Of a stretch of 64,000 nucleotides of DNA, positions 17,326-25,862 are shown piece after piece. The position numbers and the translations under genes are program-made. The notes under the pieces are model-generated. The model did no database searches. It was given only the letters and a program-made list of their open reading frames with translations, and was not told the origin of the DNA. This stretch comes from Pedobacter gandavensis (GTDB taxonomy: Bacteria; Bacteroidota; Bacteroidia; Sphingobacteriales; Sphingobacteriaceae): assembly GCF_014172405.1 (NCBI RefSeq), contig NZ_WNXC01000008.1, positions 1 to 64,000 on the forward strand, in the 5' to 3' direction. Within the stretch, counting starts at the first letter, position 1. Each line of letters opens with the position of its first letter.

Positions 17326-17487
17326 AATCATCCCTATTGTTGTTAAATCATAAATGATTAACATTTTATATTAGACAACTTATAGGCCGAATTTTTAAAA
17401 ACCGCACCTATCTGGTTAACTGTCTGAAAATCAGTATAATTATAATTGATCTTTGTTTTTTCTACCAATCGTAGGTGAGGAATAAAA

Positions 17488-17533
17488 TCCCCAATATGTA
17501 GAAAAAGTACCGATGTTTTCTACATATTGGGGA
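17488..17533. repeat. 18-bp perfect inverted repeat with 10-nt loop
   Basis: The arms CCCCAATATGTAGAAAA (17489-17505) and TTTTCTACATATTGGGG (17516-17532) are exact complements, extended by one further A-T pair. No T run follows on either strand. Confidence 0.85.
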
Positions 17534-17594
17534 AATTTATCCATGTTTGGAAAATTTATGAGCCGGGAATATATGGCCTATCTGCAAGATTTGT

Positions 17595-18971
17595 TTATCC
17601 AAATAGCAAAGAAAATACATCCTCAATTTTGCTTACCGGGCTTAATTCAATTTTATACCTTTCGGTGATCAGACCTTTCATATTGTAATTAGAGATGAAA
17701 ATTCTTTCAAATCCTAATTTTTCTGCCTCGGATATCCGTTGCTCTATCCTGTTAACGGCTCTGATTTCGCCGGAAAGTCCAACTTCAGCGGCAAAGCAAA
17801 TTTTGGAAGAGATAAAGATGTCTTCATGAGAGGAGATGATTGCCACTAAAATTGCGAGGTCAATTGCAGGGTCTTCCACTTTAATTCCACCCGCGATATT
17901 TAAAAATACATCTCTGGTGCTTAATCGGAATCCACATCTTTTTTCCAATACTGCAAGAAGCATATTCATCCGCTTGGTGTCAAATCCATTAGATGAGCGC
18001 TGAGGCGTTCCATAAGCCGCGGCACTCACTAAGGCCTGGGTTTCGATTAACATTGGCCTGGCGCCTTCTAAAGTGGCAGAAATTGCAATTCCACTCAGCT
18101 CCTCATCCCTTTGTGATAATAAGATCTCTGAAGGATTGGAAACTTGCCTTAGCCCGGTGCTGTGCATGGCATAAATGCCTAATTCTGCAGCTGCGCCAAA
18201 TCGGTTTTTAATAGAGCGTAGAATGCGGTATACATGGTTACGATCACCTTCAAATTGTAGGACGGTATCGACCATGTGCTCCAGTATTTTAGGGCCCGCA
18301 ATTGCACCATCTTTTGTGATGTGACCAATTAAAAATACTGGGGTATCAGTTTCTTTAGCAAATCTTAGCAGTTCGGAGGTACACTCCCGTACCTGGGACA
18401 CGCTTCCTGGCGTCGCTTCAATATTTGCGGAATGCAGGGTTTGAATAGAATCTACAATGAGCAGGTCTGGTTCGAGTTCTTCAATCTGTTTGAAAATATT
18501 TTGGGTAGAAGTTTCTGTAAGGATATAGCAGTCTGAAGTAGGATTGGAAGTGATCCTTTCCGATCTCATTTTAATCTGTTGTTCACTTTCCTCTCCAGAG
18601 ATGTAAAGAATCTTTTTACCCGGGATATTTAGTGCCAGTTGGAGCATCAATGTCGATTTTCCGATCCCTGGTTCTCCGCCGATTAGAATTACGGAACCGG
18701 CGACTAAACCACCACCCAATACTCGATCCAACTCCTGATCACCGGTTAAAATCCGTTCCTCGCTGATGGAAATAATATGATCTACTTTGTTCGGTTTGTT
18801 GACTCTTGTACTGGTTGTAGATGTTTTCCAGGCCGGTACTTTAGAACTGGCCTTTTCGATTACTTCTTCTACAAAGGTATTCCATTGATTACATGATGGA
18901 CATTTACCGAGCCATTTTGCGGCTTCATGTCCGCAATTCTGACAGAAATATGCTGATTTAGTTTTAGCCAA
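17595..18971 (-). CDS. radA: DNA repair protein RadA
   Basis: A 458-residue RecA-like helicase that helps branch migration during recombinational repair. The domains in order are a C4 zinc finger (CQNC...CPSC, 9-26), a RecA-type ATPase with Walker A GGEPGIGKST (about 98-107), the RadA-specific KNRFGA motif (about 255-260), and a C-terminal Lon-protease-like domain ending near EDVFSLLFG. The length is as expected. It is probably monocistronic; the gap to rng contains a terminator. Confidence 0.97.
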   Translation of the reverse strand: MAKTKSAYFCQNCGHEAAKWLGKCPSCNQWNTFVEEVIEKASSKVPAWKTSTTSTRVNKPNKVDHIISISEERILTGDQELDRVLGGGLVAGSVILIGGEPGIGKSTLMLQLALNIPGKKILYISGEESEQQIKMRSERITSNPTSDCYILTETSTQNIFKQIEELEPDLLIVDSIQTLHSANIEATPGSVSQVRECTSELLRFAKETDTPVFLIGHITKDGAIAGPKILEHMVDTVLQFEGDRNHVYRILRSIKNRFGAAAELGIYAMHSTGLRQVSNPSEILLSQRDEELSGIAISATLEGARPMLIETQALVSAAAYGTPQRSSNGFDTKRMNMLLAVLEKRCGFRLSTRDVFLNIAGGIKVEDPAIDLAILVAIISSHEDIFISSKICFAAEVGLSGEIRAVNRIEQRISEAEKLGFERIFISNYNMKGLITERYKIELSPVSKIEDVFSLLFG

Positions 18972-19044
18972 TTGATTGGAGTTTTAATGAGGTACGAATT
19001 TAGGATAATTCAGTATAAATTGGGTTTAAAAATCCCTTTAAAGC

Positions 19045-19078
19045 AAACAGGCCTGTTCCAAGAGGAGCAGGCCTGTTT
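19045..19078 (-). terminator. Terminator after rng
   Basis: AAACAGGCCTGTTCC pairs with GGAGCAGGCCTGTTT (one G-U pair), 19 nt beyond the rng stop on the minus strand. The T-rich tail is short and interrupted (TTTGCTTT). Confidence 0.7.
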
Positions 19079-19096
19079 AAAGAAATTTAACCGTGA

Positions 19097-20647
19097 TTAT
19101 AATTTAATCTCTTCGTCTTTAGACGAGATAAAATGGAATTCAGTGAGGTTATAAGAAGGAACCGCTTTGATTTTGATTCTTTGTCCGAATTTAAAGAACC
19201 ATTTCCATTGTAAAGATATGAACCCTTTTTTGATGTAAGCCTCAATATAAGGGTGTACACAAAGTGTAATATTTTTTTCGTTTTGCTCCTGCAAAATATA
19301 GGTCAGATTGTTCTCGATGTCATCCATCAATACAATACTTGCCTTAATTTCACCCGTACCGTCACAGGTTGGGCATTTTTCACTGGTTACGATGTTCATC
19401 TCCGGTCTAACGCGCTGACGTGTGATTTGAACAAGGCCAAACTTACTTGGAGGAAGAATGGTATGTTTCGCACGATCCAGGAGCATTAGTTCCTTAAGGT
19501 AGTCAAACAACATCTTACGGTTAGCAGGCTTGTGCATGTCGATAAAATCGATCACTACAATACCACCCATGTCACGTAAGCGTAATTGTCTCGCAATTTC
19601 TTTTGCCGCTTCTTTATTTACCTGAAGGGCATTTTCTTCCTGGTTTTCTTTGCTTGCAGTTCTGTTACCGCTATTCACGTCAACAACATGCAATGCTTCG
19701 GTGTGTTCTACCACAAGGTAGGCACCACCCGCCAGGTTTACTGTTTTTCCGAAAGCATTTTTAATTTGCTTTTCAATACCGAAATGTTCAAATATTGGTT
19801 CTTTATGCTTGTAGATCTTAACGATCTTCTCCATCTCCGGAGAGATTTCATGCACATAGGAGCGAATGTCTTCAAACAAGTTACTGTCATTCACATAAAC
19901 GTTAGTGAAGTCGGTACTTAAAATGTCACGGATAAGCGTGGAAGTACGGTCCATCTCTCCCCAAACACGTTTTGAAGGCTCTGCATCGGGCAGCTTCTTA
20001 ATGAAGTTCTCCCATTTAGTAACAGAGTCCAAAAGGTCTTTTTGAAGTTCGGCAACGCCTTTACCTTCAGAAACCGTTCTAATAATCACTCCAAAGTTTT
20101 TCGGCTTGATACTTTCAATAATCTTTTTCAGGCGATTACGTTCCGTATTGCTTTTAATCTTTTTGGAAATCGAGATGACATTAGAGAAGGGAACCAGCAC
20201 AATATAGCGTCCTGCTATAGATAAGTCTGAACTTAAACGTGGCCCCTTTGTTGAAATAGGTTCTTTGGCGATTTGAACTGGTAAGACAAGATTCTTGCTG
20301 ACCACTTCAGAGATCTTTCCAGCTTTGTTAATGTCTCCTTCTAGCTTGAAATTATCTAATAAAGTTCCGCTAACAGAGCCATTACGCTTGATTTTAGTAA
20401 GCTTAATTAAAGATTGTACTTGTGGACCAAGGTCGAAATAATGCAAAAAAGCATCTTTTTCGTAACCCACATCAACGAACGCAGCATTTAGACCGGGCAT
20501 AATTTTCTTTATGCGGCCCAAATAAATATCACCTACGGCGTAGTTGTTATTGATGTGTTCCTTATGAAGTTCTACAAGCTGTTTGTCTTCAACTAAAGCT
20601 ATGGTTACTCCCGAGGGAGATGAATCTATAATGAGTTCCTTTACCAA
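19097..20647 (-). CDS. rng: Ribonuclease G (Rne/Rng family)
   Basis: A 516-residue endoribonuclease that cleaves single-stranded A/U-rich RNA and matures rRNA. An S1 domain occupies about residues 35-125 (GDIYLGRIKKIMPGLNAAFVDVGYEKDAFLH). The catalytic core carries both metal-binding aspartates (HVVDVNSG and VVIDFIDMH), and the zinc-link CPTCDGTG (about 432-439) mediates dimerisation. It lacks RNase E's long C-terminal scaffold, so rng is the better name. A hairpin separates it from the small basic protein gene upstream. Confidence 0.95.
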   Translation of the reverse strand: MVKELIIDSSPSGVTIALVEDKQLVELHKEHINNNYAVGDIYLGRIKKIMPGLNAAFVDVGYEKDAFLHYFDLGPQVQSLIKLTKIKRNGSVSGTLLDNFKLEGDINKAGKISEVVSKNLVLPVQIAKEPISTKGPRLSSDLSIAGRYIVLVPFSNVISISKKIKSNTERNRLKKIIESIKPKNFGVIIRTVSEGKGVAELQKDLLDSVTKWENFIKKLPDAEPSKRVWGEMDRTSTLIRDILSTDFTNVYVNDSNLFEDIRSYVHEISPEMEKIVKIYKHKEPIFEHFGIEKQIKNAFGKTVNLAGGAYLVVEHTEALHVVDVNSGNRTASKENQEENALQVNKEAAKEIARQLRLRDMGGIVVIDFIDMHKPANRKMLFDYLKELMLLDRAKHTILPPSKFGLVQITRQRVRPEMNIVTSEKCPTCDGTGEIKASIVLMDDIENNLTYILQEQNEKNITLCVHPYIEAYIKKGFISLQWKWFFKFGQRIKIKAVPSYNLTEFHFISSKDEEIKL

Positions 20648-20710
20648 AAGCTACAGATTTTAAGGCTATTCGCCTTATTAACACATGGACAATAAAAAAA
20701 ATATTGCTAC

Positions 20711-20751
20711 CAACAATTAAGGCTACGATCAAATCCTAGCCTTAGTTGTTG
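20711..20751 (-). terminator. Probable terminator between the small basic protein gene and rng
   Basis: CAACAATTAAGGCTA (20711-20725) pairs with TAGCCTTAGTTGTTG (20737-20751), 15 bp with one G-U. On the minus strand an eight-T run occurs about 8 nt later, so termination is plausible though not perfectly placed. It could instead be a leader structure of rng. Confidence 0.6.
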
Positions 20752-20770
20752 AGCAAAACATGAAGAAAAA

Positions 20771-20860
20771 TTATTTTTTCTTATGTCTGTTTTTTCTTAA
20801 ACGTTTTTTGCGTTTGTGAGTAGCCATTTTATGTCTCTTTCTTTTCTTACCGCTTGGCAT
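20771..20860 (-). CDS. 29-residue, highly basic protein (AURKAIP1/COX24-like, possible small ribosomal protein)
   Basis: An ATG at 20860 opens 29 codons ending in TAA at 20771. About two thirds of residues are Lys, Arg or His (MPSGKKRKRHKMATHKRKKR and a similar tail). The K-x-x-R-x-H-K-M-A-T-H-K-R-K-K-R pattern resembles the AURKAIP1/COX24 (mS38) domain of short Bacteroidota proteins, which suggests a ribosome-associated role. It follows the TPR gene by 37 nt and is flanked by a hairpin. It is easily missed because of its length. Confidence 0.85.
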   Translation of the reverse strand: MPSGKKRKRHKMATHKRKKRLRKNRHKKK

Positions 20861-20897
20861 AATTTTTGGGTTTTAAATATTTTCGTAAATCTGTTTA

Positions 20898-21770
20898 TTA
20901 TTTTTTATTCTTTAACGCATTCACTTTATCATCGATAAATTTTGACAATGTCGCGTTTGCAGCTAATTTTTTACTCTTTTCGTAAGCTTCAATAGCTTCC
21001 GTGTTTTTTCCAAGGTTTTCATAGGCCGTTCCCAAATAGAAGTAAGCTTCTGGGGAAGGTTTCATGGCAATAATGTTTTGGAACCTCGTTATTGCTTTAT
21101 CAAATTGTCCCGACTTCATCGCAAAAGTACCTAAGCTCATATTTGCTTTTAAGTTCTTAGGGTCTTTCTTTACAACGTCCATTAACATTGCTATTCCTGA
21201 CATTGGAGCGCCCATTCCATTAACGATGGTAATTCCAAGACCTGTTTTAGCATCATTACTGTTCGAGTCTATTTTTACCGCATTGGTATAAGCGAAATTC
21301 GCTTTTTGCAATAAGGCAGGTAATAATACACTGTCACGGGTATTGTCAAATGCCTTCATAAATGTATCTCCGGCAGTCAACCAATTATTTAATGTGGGTT
21401 CTTTGCTCGCAACAATTTCCAAATATAAGGCACTTGGAACCGTTTGCTCTAAATCATCCCATTTCTTTGCTAACAATTTTGCCTCTGCAGCTTTTTTATC
21501 TTCAGAAGCGCTGGTATATGCATTTTCAAGGGTAACGATTTCAGCGGCTAAACTCGCATTGATGGTGTTTTTAGCGACAGTTGAGACCTCTTTAAGATTG
21601 ATTTCTGCTGTTGCCGGGGCTTGTGAAGCCATTGGTCCACCTGCAGCTTTACTGTTGGTTTCTTCCTTTGGTTTTACTAAGCCTTTAATATCCCTTGTAA
21701 ACAAAAACGCTACAAGCAGTACAACTGCTCCTATCAATATGGCTTGTTTAGTTCGGATATTTTTTATCAT
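20898..21770 (-). CDS. Membrane-anchored TPR protein
   Basis: A 290-residue protein with an N-terminal membrane anchor (about 9-24: QAILIGAVVLLVAFLF) and a helical domain with tetratricopeptide repeats toward the C-terminus. These include NLKANMSLGTFAMKSGQFDKAITRFQNIIAMKP and AYFYLGTAYENLGKNTEAIEAYEKSKKL (about 206-270). Such repeats usually mediate protein contacts. The first half is Ala/Glu/Lys-rich and may form a coiled coil. It lies 6 nt downstream of the HU-like gene, so the two are co-transcribed. Its function is not known. Confidence 0.82.
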   Translation of the reverse strand: MIKNIRTKQAILIGAVVLLVAFLFTRDIKGLVKPKEETNSKAAGGPMASQAPATAEINLKEVSTVAKNTINASLAAEIVTLENAYTSASEDKKAAEAKLLAKKWDDLEQTVPSALYLEIVASKEPTLNNWLTAGDTFMKAFDNTRDSVLLPALLQKANFAYTNAVKIDSNSNDAKTGLGITIVNGMGAPMSGIAMLMDVVKKDPKNLKANMSLGTFAMKSGQFDKAITRFQNIIAMKPSPEAYFYLGTAYENLGKNTEAIEAYEKSKKLAANATLSKFIDDKVNALKNKK

Positions 21771-21776
21771 AATGAA

Positions 21777-22079
21777 TTAAGCTTCTACGCTAACTATTTT
21801 TGAATTATTTTTCACTTTATCAACAAATACTTTTGCTGGTTTAAAGCTTGGAACGAAGTGTTCCGGGATAATAATTGCAGTGTTTTTAGAAATATTCCTT
21901 GCAGTTTTTTGTGCTCTTTTTTTAACAACAAAACTACCAAAACCCCTAACATATACATTTTCTCCACCAATCATGCTGTTTTTGATGACCTTGAAAAATG
22001 CCTCAACGGTTTCTTGTACATCTACCTTTTCAATTCCTGTTTTCGTTGATATTTCTGAAATAATATCTGCCTTAGTCAT
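21777..22079 (-). CDS. HU/IHF-family DNA-binding protein
   Basis: A 100-residue nucleoid protein. The N-terminal helices (MTKADIISEISTKTGIEKVDVQETVEAFFKVIKNSM) and the beta-arm (NVYVRGFGSFVVKKRAQKTARNISKNTAIIIPEHFVPSFKPAKVF) match HU/IHF, including the G-F-G-S-F-x-V turn. It would bind and bend DNA as a dimer. It is the first gene of a small operon with the TPR protein and the 29-residue basic protein. A TAnnTTTG element lies about 55 nt upstream. Confidence 0.93.
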   Translation of the reverse strand: MTKADIISEISTKTGIEKVDVQETVEAFFKVIKNSMIGGENVYVRGFGSFVVKKRAQKTARNISKNTAIIIPEHFVPSFKPAKVFVDKVKNNSKIVSVEA

Positions 22080-22134
22080 ATTCTCTGTTATTAATTTATA
22101 GTGTGTTATATACTTTATAAGTGTTTTGGGGTTG

Positions 22135-22142
22135 CAAAAGTA
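22135..22142 (-). promoter_or_regulatory. -7 element of the HU-like gene promoter
   Basis: TACTTTTG on the minus strand matches TAnnTTTG; the start would be near 22129, with a leader of about 50 nt. The -33 region is T-rich without an exact TTG. Confidence 0.55.
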
Positions 22143-22238
22143 TTGCTTTTTAATGAGATAGGAAAATAAAAGATGATTTATTTGCAGCCGATCGTATCAC
22201 TGAATTGCAAGTTTTAGTAAAAATAAATATTTAGGGTG

Positions 22239-22246
22239 TATTTTTG
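22239..22246 (+). promoter_or_regulatory. -7 element of mutY
   Basis: TATTTTTG ends only 5 nt before the mutY ATG at 22252. An in-frame GTG at 22246 overlaps this element and so cannot be the start. The message would be nearly leaderless. Confidence 0.55.
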
Positions 22247-22251
22247 TGGTT

Positions 22252-23304
22252 ATGAGTTTTCAGAGAGAAATCGTTAAATGGTATACCATCAATAAAAGGG
22301 AACTTCCCTGGAGAGACACTACCGATGCTTATGTGATTTGGCTGTCTGAAATTATTTTGCAGCAAACGCGCGTAGAGCAGGGGCTCCCTTATTTTCAGCG
22401 GTTTTTACAAAACTATCCTACGGTTAATGATTTTGCCAATGCTACAGAGGCTCAGGTGCTTAAGCTATGGCAGGGATTGGGGTACTATTCCAGAGGCAGA
22501 AACATGCTGTTTACAGCAAGGTTGATTCAAGAAAATTATGCTGGTGTTTTCCCAACAAAATATGAGGAACTGATTCTATTAAAAGGTGTAGGCGAGTATA
22601 CCGCAGCTGCGATTTCGTCCTTTTCCGCCAATGAATCCAGAGCGGTTTTGGATGGCAATGTTTTTCGCGTATTGTCCAGGTATTTCGGCATCGAGACTGC
22701 CATCAATAGTACGGATGGGAAAAAGGAGTTTACAGCGCTGGCTAATGCTTTAATCATCGATCAGAATCCTGCTATATACAACCAGGCCATCATGGAATTC
22801 GGTGCACTTCAATGTAAGCCGAAATCTCCGGACTGCCTGAATTGCCCGGTACAGTCCGGTTGCTATGCGAGGGCGAACGCTCGCGTAAATGTATTGCCGC
22901 TGAAGTTGAAAACGTTGAAAAAGAGAATCCGTTATTTCAATTATTTTGTGTGTCAGGAAGGCGAAAATCTACTGGTGAAAAAACGGATAGCTGGAGATGT
23001 ATGGCAGGAATTATATGATTTCCCCTTAATAGAAACGGAAAAAAATTACCTTAAAACCCAAGAAAGTTTTCTGCCGGAATTAAAAAATAACTTTGGCCCG
23101 GACTGTTTAATTACTCCAATATCAGAACAAAAGCATTTATTGACTCACCAAACTATATATGTTCAATTTTTTGGTTTAGACAATTATATCATTAACTTTA
23201 ATAAGAATGCAGAAATAAAATGGGTTTCCCTGGCAGAATTTGAGGAGCTGCCTCAACCTAAAGTAATTGCAAATTTTATGAATTCCAATTCAATTAAACA
23301 GTAA
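22252..23304 (+). CDS. mutY: A/G-specific adenine glycosylase
   Basis: A 350-residue DNA repair enzyme that removes adenine paired with 8-oxoguanine. The catalytic Glu lies in WLSEIILQQTRVEQ, and the helix-hairpin-helix is LLKGVGEYTAAAISSFS with the catalytic Asp in VLDGNVFRVLSR. The [4Fe-4S] ligands occur as C-x6-C-x2-C-x5-C in CKPKSPDCLNCPVQSGC, and the C-terminal third is the MutT-like 8-oxoG recognition domain. The start is the ATG at 22252 because the upstream GTG lies inside the promoter. ssb follows by 11 nt. Confidence 0.96.
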   Translation: MSFQREIVKWYTINKRELPWRDTTDAYVIWLSEIILQQTRVEQGLPYFQRFLQNYPTVNDFANATEAQVLKLWQGLGYYSRGRNMLFTARLIQENYAGVFPTKYEELILLKGVGEYTAAAISSFSANESRAVLDGNVFRVLSRYFGIETAINSTDGKKEFTALANALIIDQNPAIYNQAIMEFGALQCKPKSPDCLNCPVQSGCYARANARVNVLPLKLKTLKKRIRYFNYFVCQEGENLLVKKRIAGDVWQELYDFPLIETEKNYLKTQESFLPELKNNFGPDCLITPISEQKHLLTHQTIYVQFFGLDNYIINFNKNAEIKWVSLAEFEELPQPKVIANFMNSNSIKQ

Positions 23305-23315
23305 AAATAGATTCC

Positions 23316-23744
23316 ATGTCAGGTATTAACAAAGTTATTTTAGTCGGACATTTAGGCAAAGATCCTGAAGTTAGACATTTAGAAGGAGGGGTAACTGTAG
23401 CTAGTTTTCCATTGGCAACATCAGAGACCTATAACAAAGACGGTAAGCGTATTGAGCAAACGGAATGGCATAACATTGTTTTATGGAGGGGGCTGGCAGA
23501 AGTAGCCTCTAAATATTTACAAAAAGGGAAATTGGTCTATATTGAAGGAAAACTACGTACGCGTTCTTTTGAAGACCGTGAAAAGGTAAAAAAATACGTG
23601 ACTGAAGTGGTGGCGGAAAACTTCACTATTTTGGGGAGAAAGAGTGATTTTGAGCATACGCCAGTGACCACCGAAAACACTACGCCAAAGAGTGAAACAG
23701 AATATCTTGATCCGAATGAGGTATCAGGAGATCTGCCATTTTAA
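23316..23744 (+). CDS. ssb: Single-stranded DNA-binding protein
   Basis: A 142-residue SSB with an N-terminal OB-fold (INKVILVGHLGKDPEVRHLEGGVTVASFPLAT; EQTEWHNIVLWRGLAEVASKYLQKGKLVYIEGKLRTR). A short flexible linker leads to the conserved acidic partner-binding tail ending in DLPF, so the protein is complete. It would coat single-stranded DNA during replication and repair. It sits in a likely operon with mutY, whose product also acts on DNA lesions. Confidence 0.97.
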   Translation: MSGINKVILVGHLGKDPEVRHLEGGVTVASFPLATSETYNKDGKRIEQTEWHNIVLWRGLAEVASKYLQKGKLVYIEGKLRTRSFEDREKVKKYVTEVVAENFTILGRKSDFEHTPVTTENTTPKSETEYLDPNEVSGDLPF

Positions 23745-23938
23745 ATGGCGCGCTTAACCGGTTAGGCGCAAAAAGGGCAATACTGGATGTTTATGAAGAT
23801 GCAATTCAAGAATTGCGTCAGGTGATTGAATGCCTTTCCGACGAAGCGCAGCATATGGCGCTGGAGCCGCCATTTTACAGGTGTTACAGCATATCCGACA
23901 AATTGAAAAGCTTAAAATCCGATTGGGTATCTTATAAA
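23745..23938 (+). other. Start-less open frame between ssb and glmS
   Basis: From 23720 to 24040 one frame (minus one relative to ssb) stays open. It encodes a protein-like stretch: AILDVYEDAIQELRQVIECL, then SDKLKSLKSDWVSYKKW. It has no ATG near its beginning; the first possible starts are TTG at 23813 and GTG at 23822. It runs through the glmS terminator. The ATG at 23745 is in another frame and stops after six codons. It could be a gene remnant or chance. I do not call it a CDS. Confidence 0.35.
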
Positions 23939-23983
23939 AAATGGCTGGACGCTTTCCTAAATAAAGGAAGCATCCAGCCATTT
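23936..23983 (-). terminator. Terminator after glmS
   Basis: AAATGGCTGGACGCTTTCC (23939-23957) pairs with GGAAGCATCCAGCCATTT (23966-23983), with one mismatch-type pair and a one-base bulge, followed on the minus strand by a T run. It is 18 nt beyond the glmS stop. Confidence 0.85.
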
Positions 23984-24000
23984 GCTATTCGTGGCTTAAT

Positions 24001-25839
24001 TTATTCTACGGTTACTGATTTCGCCAGGTTTCTTGGTTGATCAACATTACAGCCACGCATTAAAGCGATGTGGTACGACAACAACTGCAATGGTATTGTC
24101 GCTAATAAAGGTAAGAAAGCCTCGCTAGAGTCCGGAATCTCAATGCAATAATCTGCCATCTTCCTTACTTCTGTATCTCCTTCGGTAACAATTGCAAGAA
24201 CAATTCCTTTTCTTGCTTTTACCTCCTGAATATTGCTGATGACCTTCTCATAGGAAGAATTTTTAGTCGCAATCACGACTACAGGCATTTCTTCGTCAAT
24301 TAAGGCGATAGGACCGTGTTTCATCTCAGCAGCAGGATAACCTTCGGCATGAATATAAGAGATCTCCTTAAGCTTTAAAGCGCCTTCTAGAGCCACAGGA
24401 AAACCACTACCTCTTCCAAGGAATAGGCAGTTTCTTGAATCTTTGAATTTCGCAGCAATTTCCTTGATTAAATCATTGGATTCTAGTGCTTTTTGAATTT
24501 TATCAGGAATGCAATCAAGTTCTGTTAAAAGTTCCACCAATTGAGAATGGGTGATGGTGCCTTTTTGTTGTGCCATGTAGAAAGCCATTAAGGTCAGTAC
24601 AGTTACCTGAGCAGTAAAAGCTTTGGTCGAAGCTACCCCGATTTCTGGTCCGGCGTGAGTATACACACCTGCATGTGTTAACCTTGGGATAGACGAGCCT
24701 ACCACATTACAAACGCCAAAAATGGTTGCGCCTTTTTCTTTTGCCATTTCAATTGCGGCCATGGTATCTGCCGTTTCACCAGATTGAGAAATGGCAATTA
24801 CGATATCTTTTTCGGTGATGATTGGATTTCTATAGCGGAATTCAGAGGCATACTCTACTTCCACCGGGATCCTTGCATACTCTTCAATCAGATATTCTGC
24901 AACCAGACCGGCATGCCATGACGTGCCACAGGCCACAATGATAATACGGTCGATATTTTTCAGCTTATCGGCATATTCTTTAATTCCTCCTAGTTGTACA
25001 ATACCTTCATTTGGATAGATCCTACCGCGCATACAATCACGGATAGAGCGGGATTGTTCAAAGATTTCTTTGAGCATAAAATGCTCGTATCCACCTTTTT
25101 CCAGCATCTCCAGCTTCAGTTCCAATGCCTGGATGTAAGGCGTTTGGATCACATTGTCCAGTCTTTTGATCAACAATTCGTCGCGTTTAATGAGCGCAAC
25201 TTCATTGTCATTCAGGTAAATCACGTTTTTAGTATACTCAATGATTGGCGTTGCATCAGAGGCGACAAAATATTCATCCGTGCCTACACCAATTACCAGC
25301 GGACTACCTTTTCTTGCTGTAATCAATTGATCTGGCTGATCCTCGTCCATTAAAACAATGGCATAAGCACCAGTAACCTCATTTAAGGCAAGTCTTACTG
25401 CTTCAAAAAGATCCGTGTTTTCATTCTTGTAAATCTCTTCGATCAAGTGTACGAGTACTTCTGTATCTGTATCACTTTTAAATATATGTCCTCTATGAAT
25501 CAATTCTTCCTTTAAGGTGGCATAGTTTTCTATGATCCCGTTATGGATAATTGATAATTTCCCGCTGTTAGAAGTATGGGGGTGAGAATTACGATCAGAA
25601 GGGGCGCCATGTGTTGCCCATCTGGTATGTCCGATACCGATAGTTCCGGAAAGATCTTTCCCTACGGAGAAATTTTCCAGTTCCTGGACCTTTCCAGCTT
25701 TTTTATAAATATTTAACCCGGTTTCATTGATGAGTGCAATTCCTGCACTATCATAACCACGATACTCTAATCTTTTCAGTCCTTTTAGGACGATTGGCCA
25801 GGCTTCCCGATGACCAATATAACCAACAATTCCACACAT
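24001..25839 (-). CDS. glmS: Glutamine--fructose-6-phosphate aminotransferase (isomerising)
   Basis: A 612-residue cytoplasmic enzyme making glucosamine-6-phosphate, the first step toward UDP-GlcNAc for peptidoglycan and LPS. The N-terminal glutaminase begins MCGIVGY, with the catalytic Cys2 exposed after Met removal, and has GHTRWATHG and SHPH motifs. The C-terminal half has two SIS domains (ISQSGETADT near 355 and FLGRGSGFPVALEGALKLKE near 475) and ends in the normal KSVTVE tail. I see no glmS ribozyme upstream. It opposes nagA in amino-sugar flux. Confidence 0.97.
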   Translation of the reverse strand: MCGIVGYIGHREAWPIVLKGLKRLEYRGYDSAGIALINETGLNIYKKAGKVQELENFSVGKDLSGTIGIGHTRWATHGAPSDRNSHPHTSNSGKLSIIHNGIIENYATLKEELIHRGHIFKSDTDTEVLVHLIEEIYKNENTDLFEAVRLALNEVTGAYAIVLMDEDQPDQLITARKGSPLVIGVGTDEYFVASDATPIIEYTKNVIYLNDNEVALIKRDELLIKRLDNVIQTPYIQALELKLEMLEKGGYEHFMLKEIFEQSRSIRDCMRGRIYPNEGIVQLGGIKEYADKLKNIDRIIIVACGTSWHAGLVAEYLIEEYARIPVEVEYASEFRYRNPIITEKDIVIAISQSGETADTMAAIEMAKEKGATIFGVCNVVGSSIPRLTHAGVYTHAGPEIGVASTKAFTAQVTVLTLMAFYMAQQKGTITHSQLVELLTELDCIPDKIQKALESNDLIKEIAAKFKDSRNCLFLGRGSGFPVALEGALKLKEISYIHAEGYPAAEMKHGPIALIDEEMPVVVIATKNSSYEKVISNIQEVKARKGIVLAIVTEGDTEVRKMADYCIEIPDSSEAFLPLLATIPLQLLSYHIALMRGCNVDQPRNLAKSVTVE

Positions 25840-25862
25840 AAAAATTATGTTTTAAAAAATAA

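Larger units (their letters stand above)
17201..17594. other. Gene-free region after radA with three stem-loops
   Basis: 394 bases with no coding frame of interest. It holds a terminator-like hairpin (17291-17325), a loose repeat GTTAAATCAT / ATGATTAAC (17342-17364), and a perfect long inverted repeat (17488-17533). A short RNA or a mobile-element remnant is possible. Confidence 0.5.

Noticed and set aside
17201..17594. CRISPR array
   Set aside because: The repeats here are inverted, not direct, and occur once each.
23754..23981. 75-codon cysteine-rich frame on the minus strand after glmS
   Set aside because: It overlaps the glmS terminator and has no family features.
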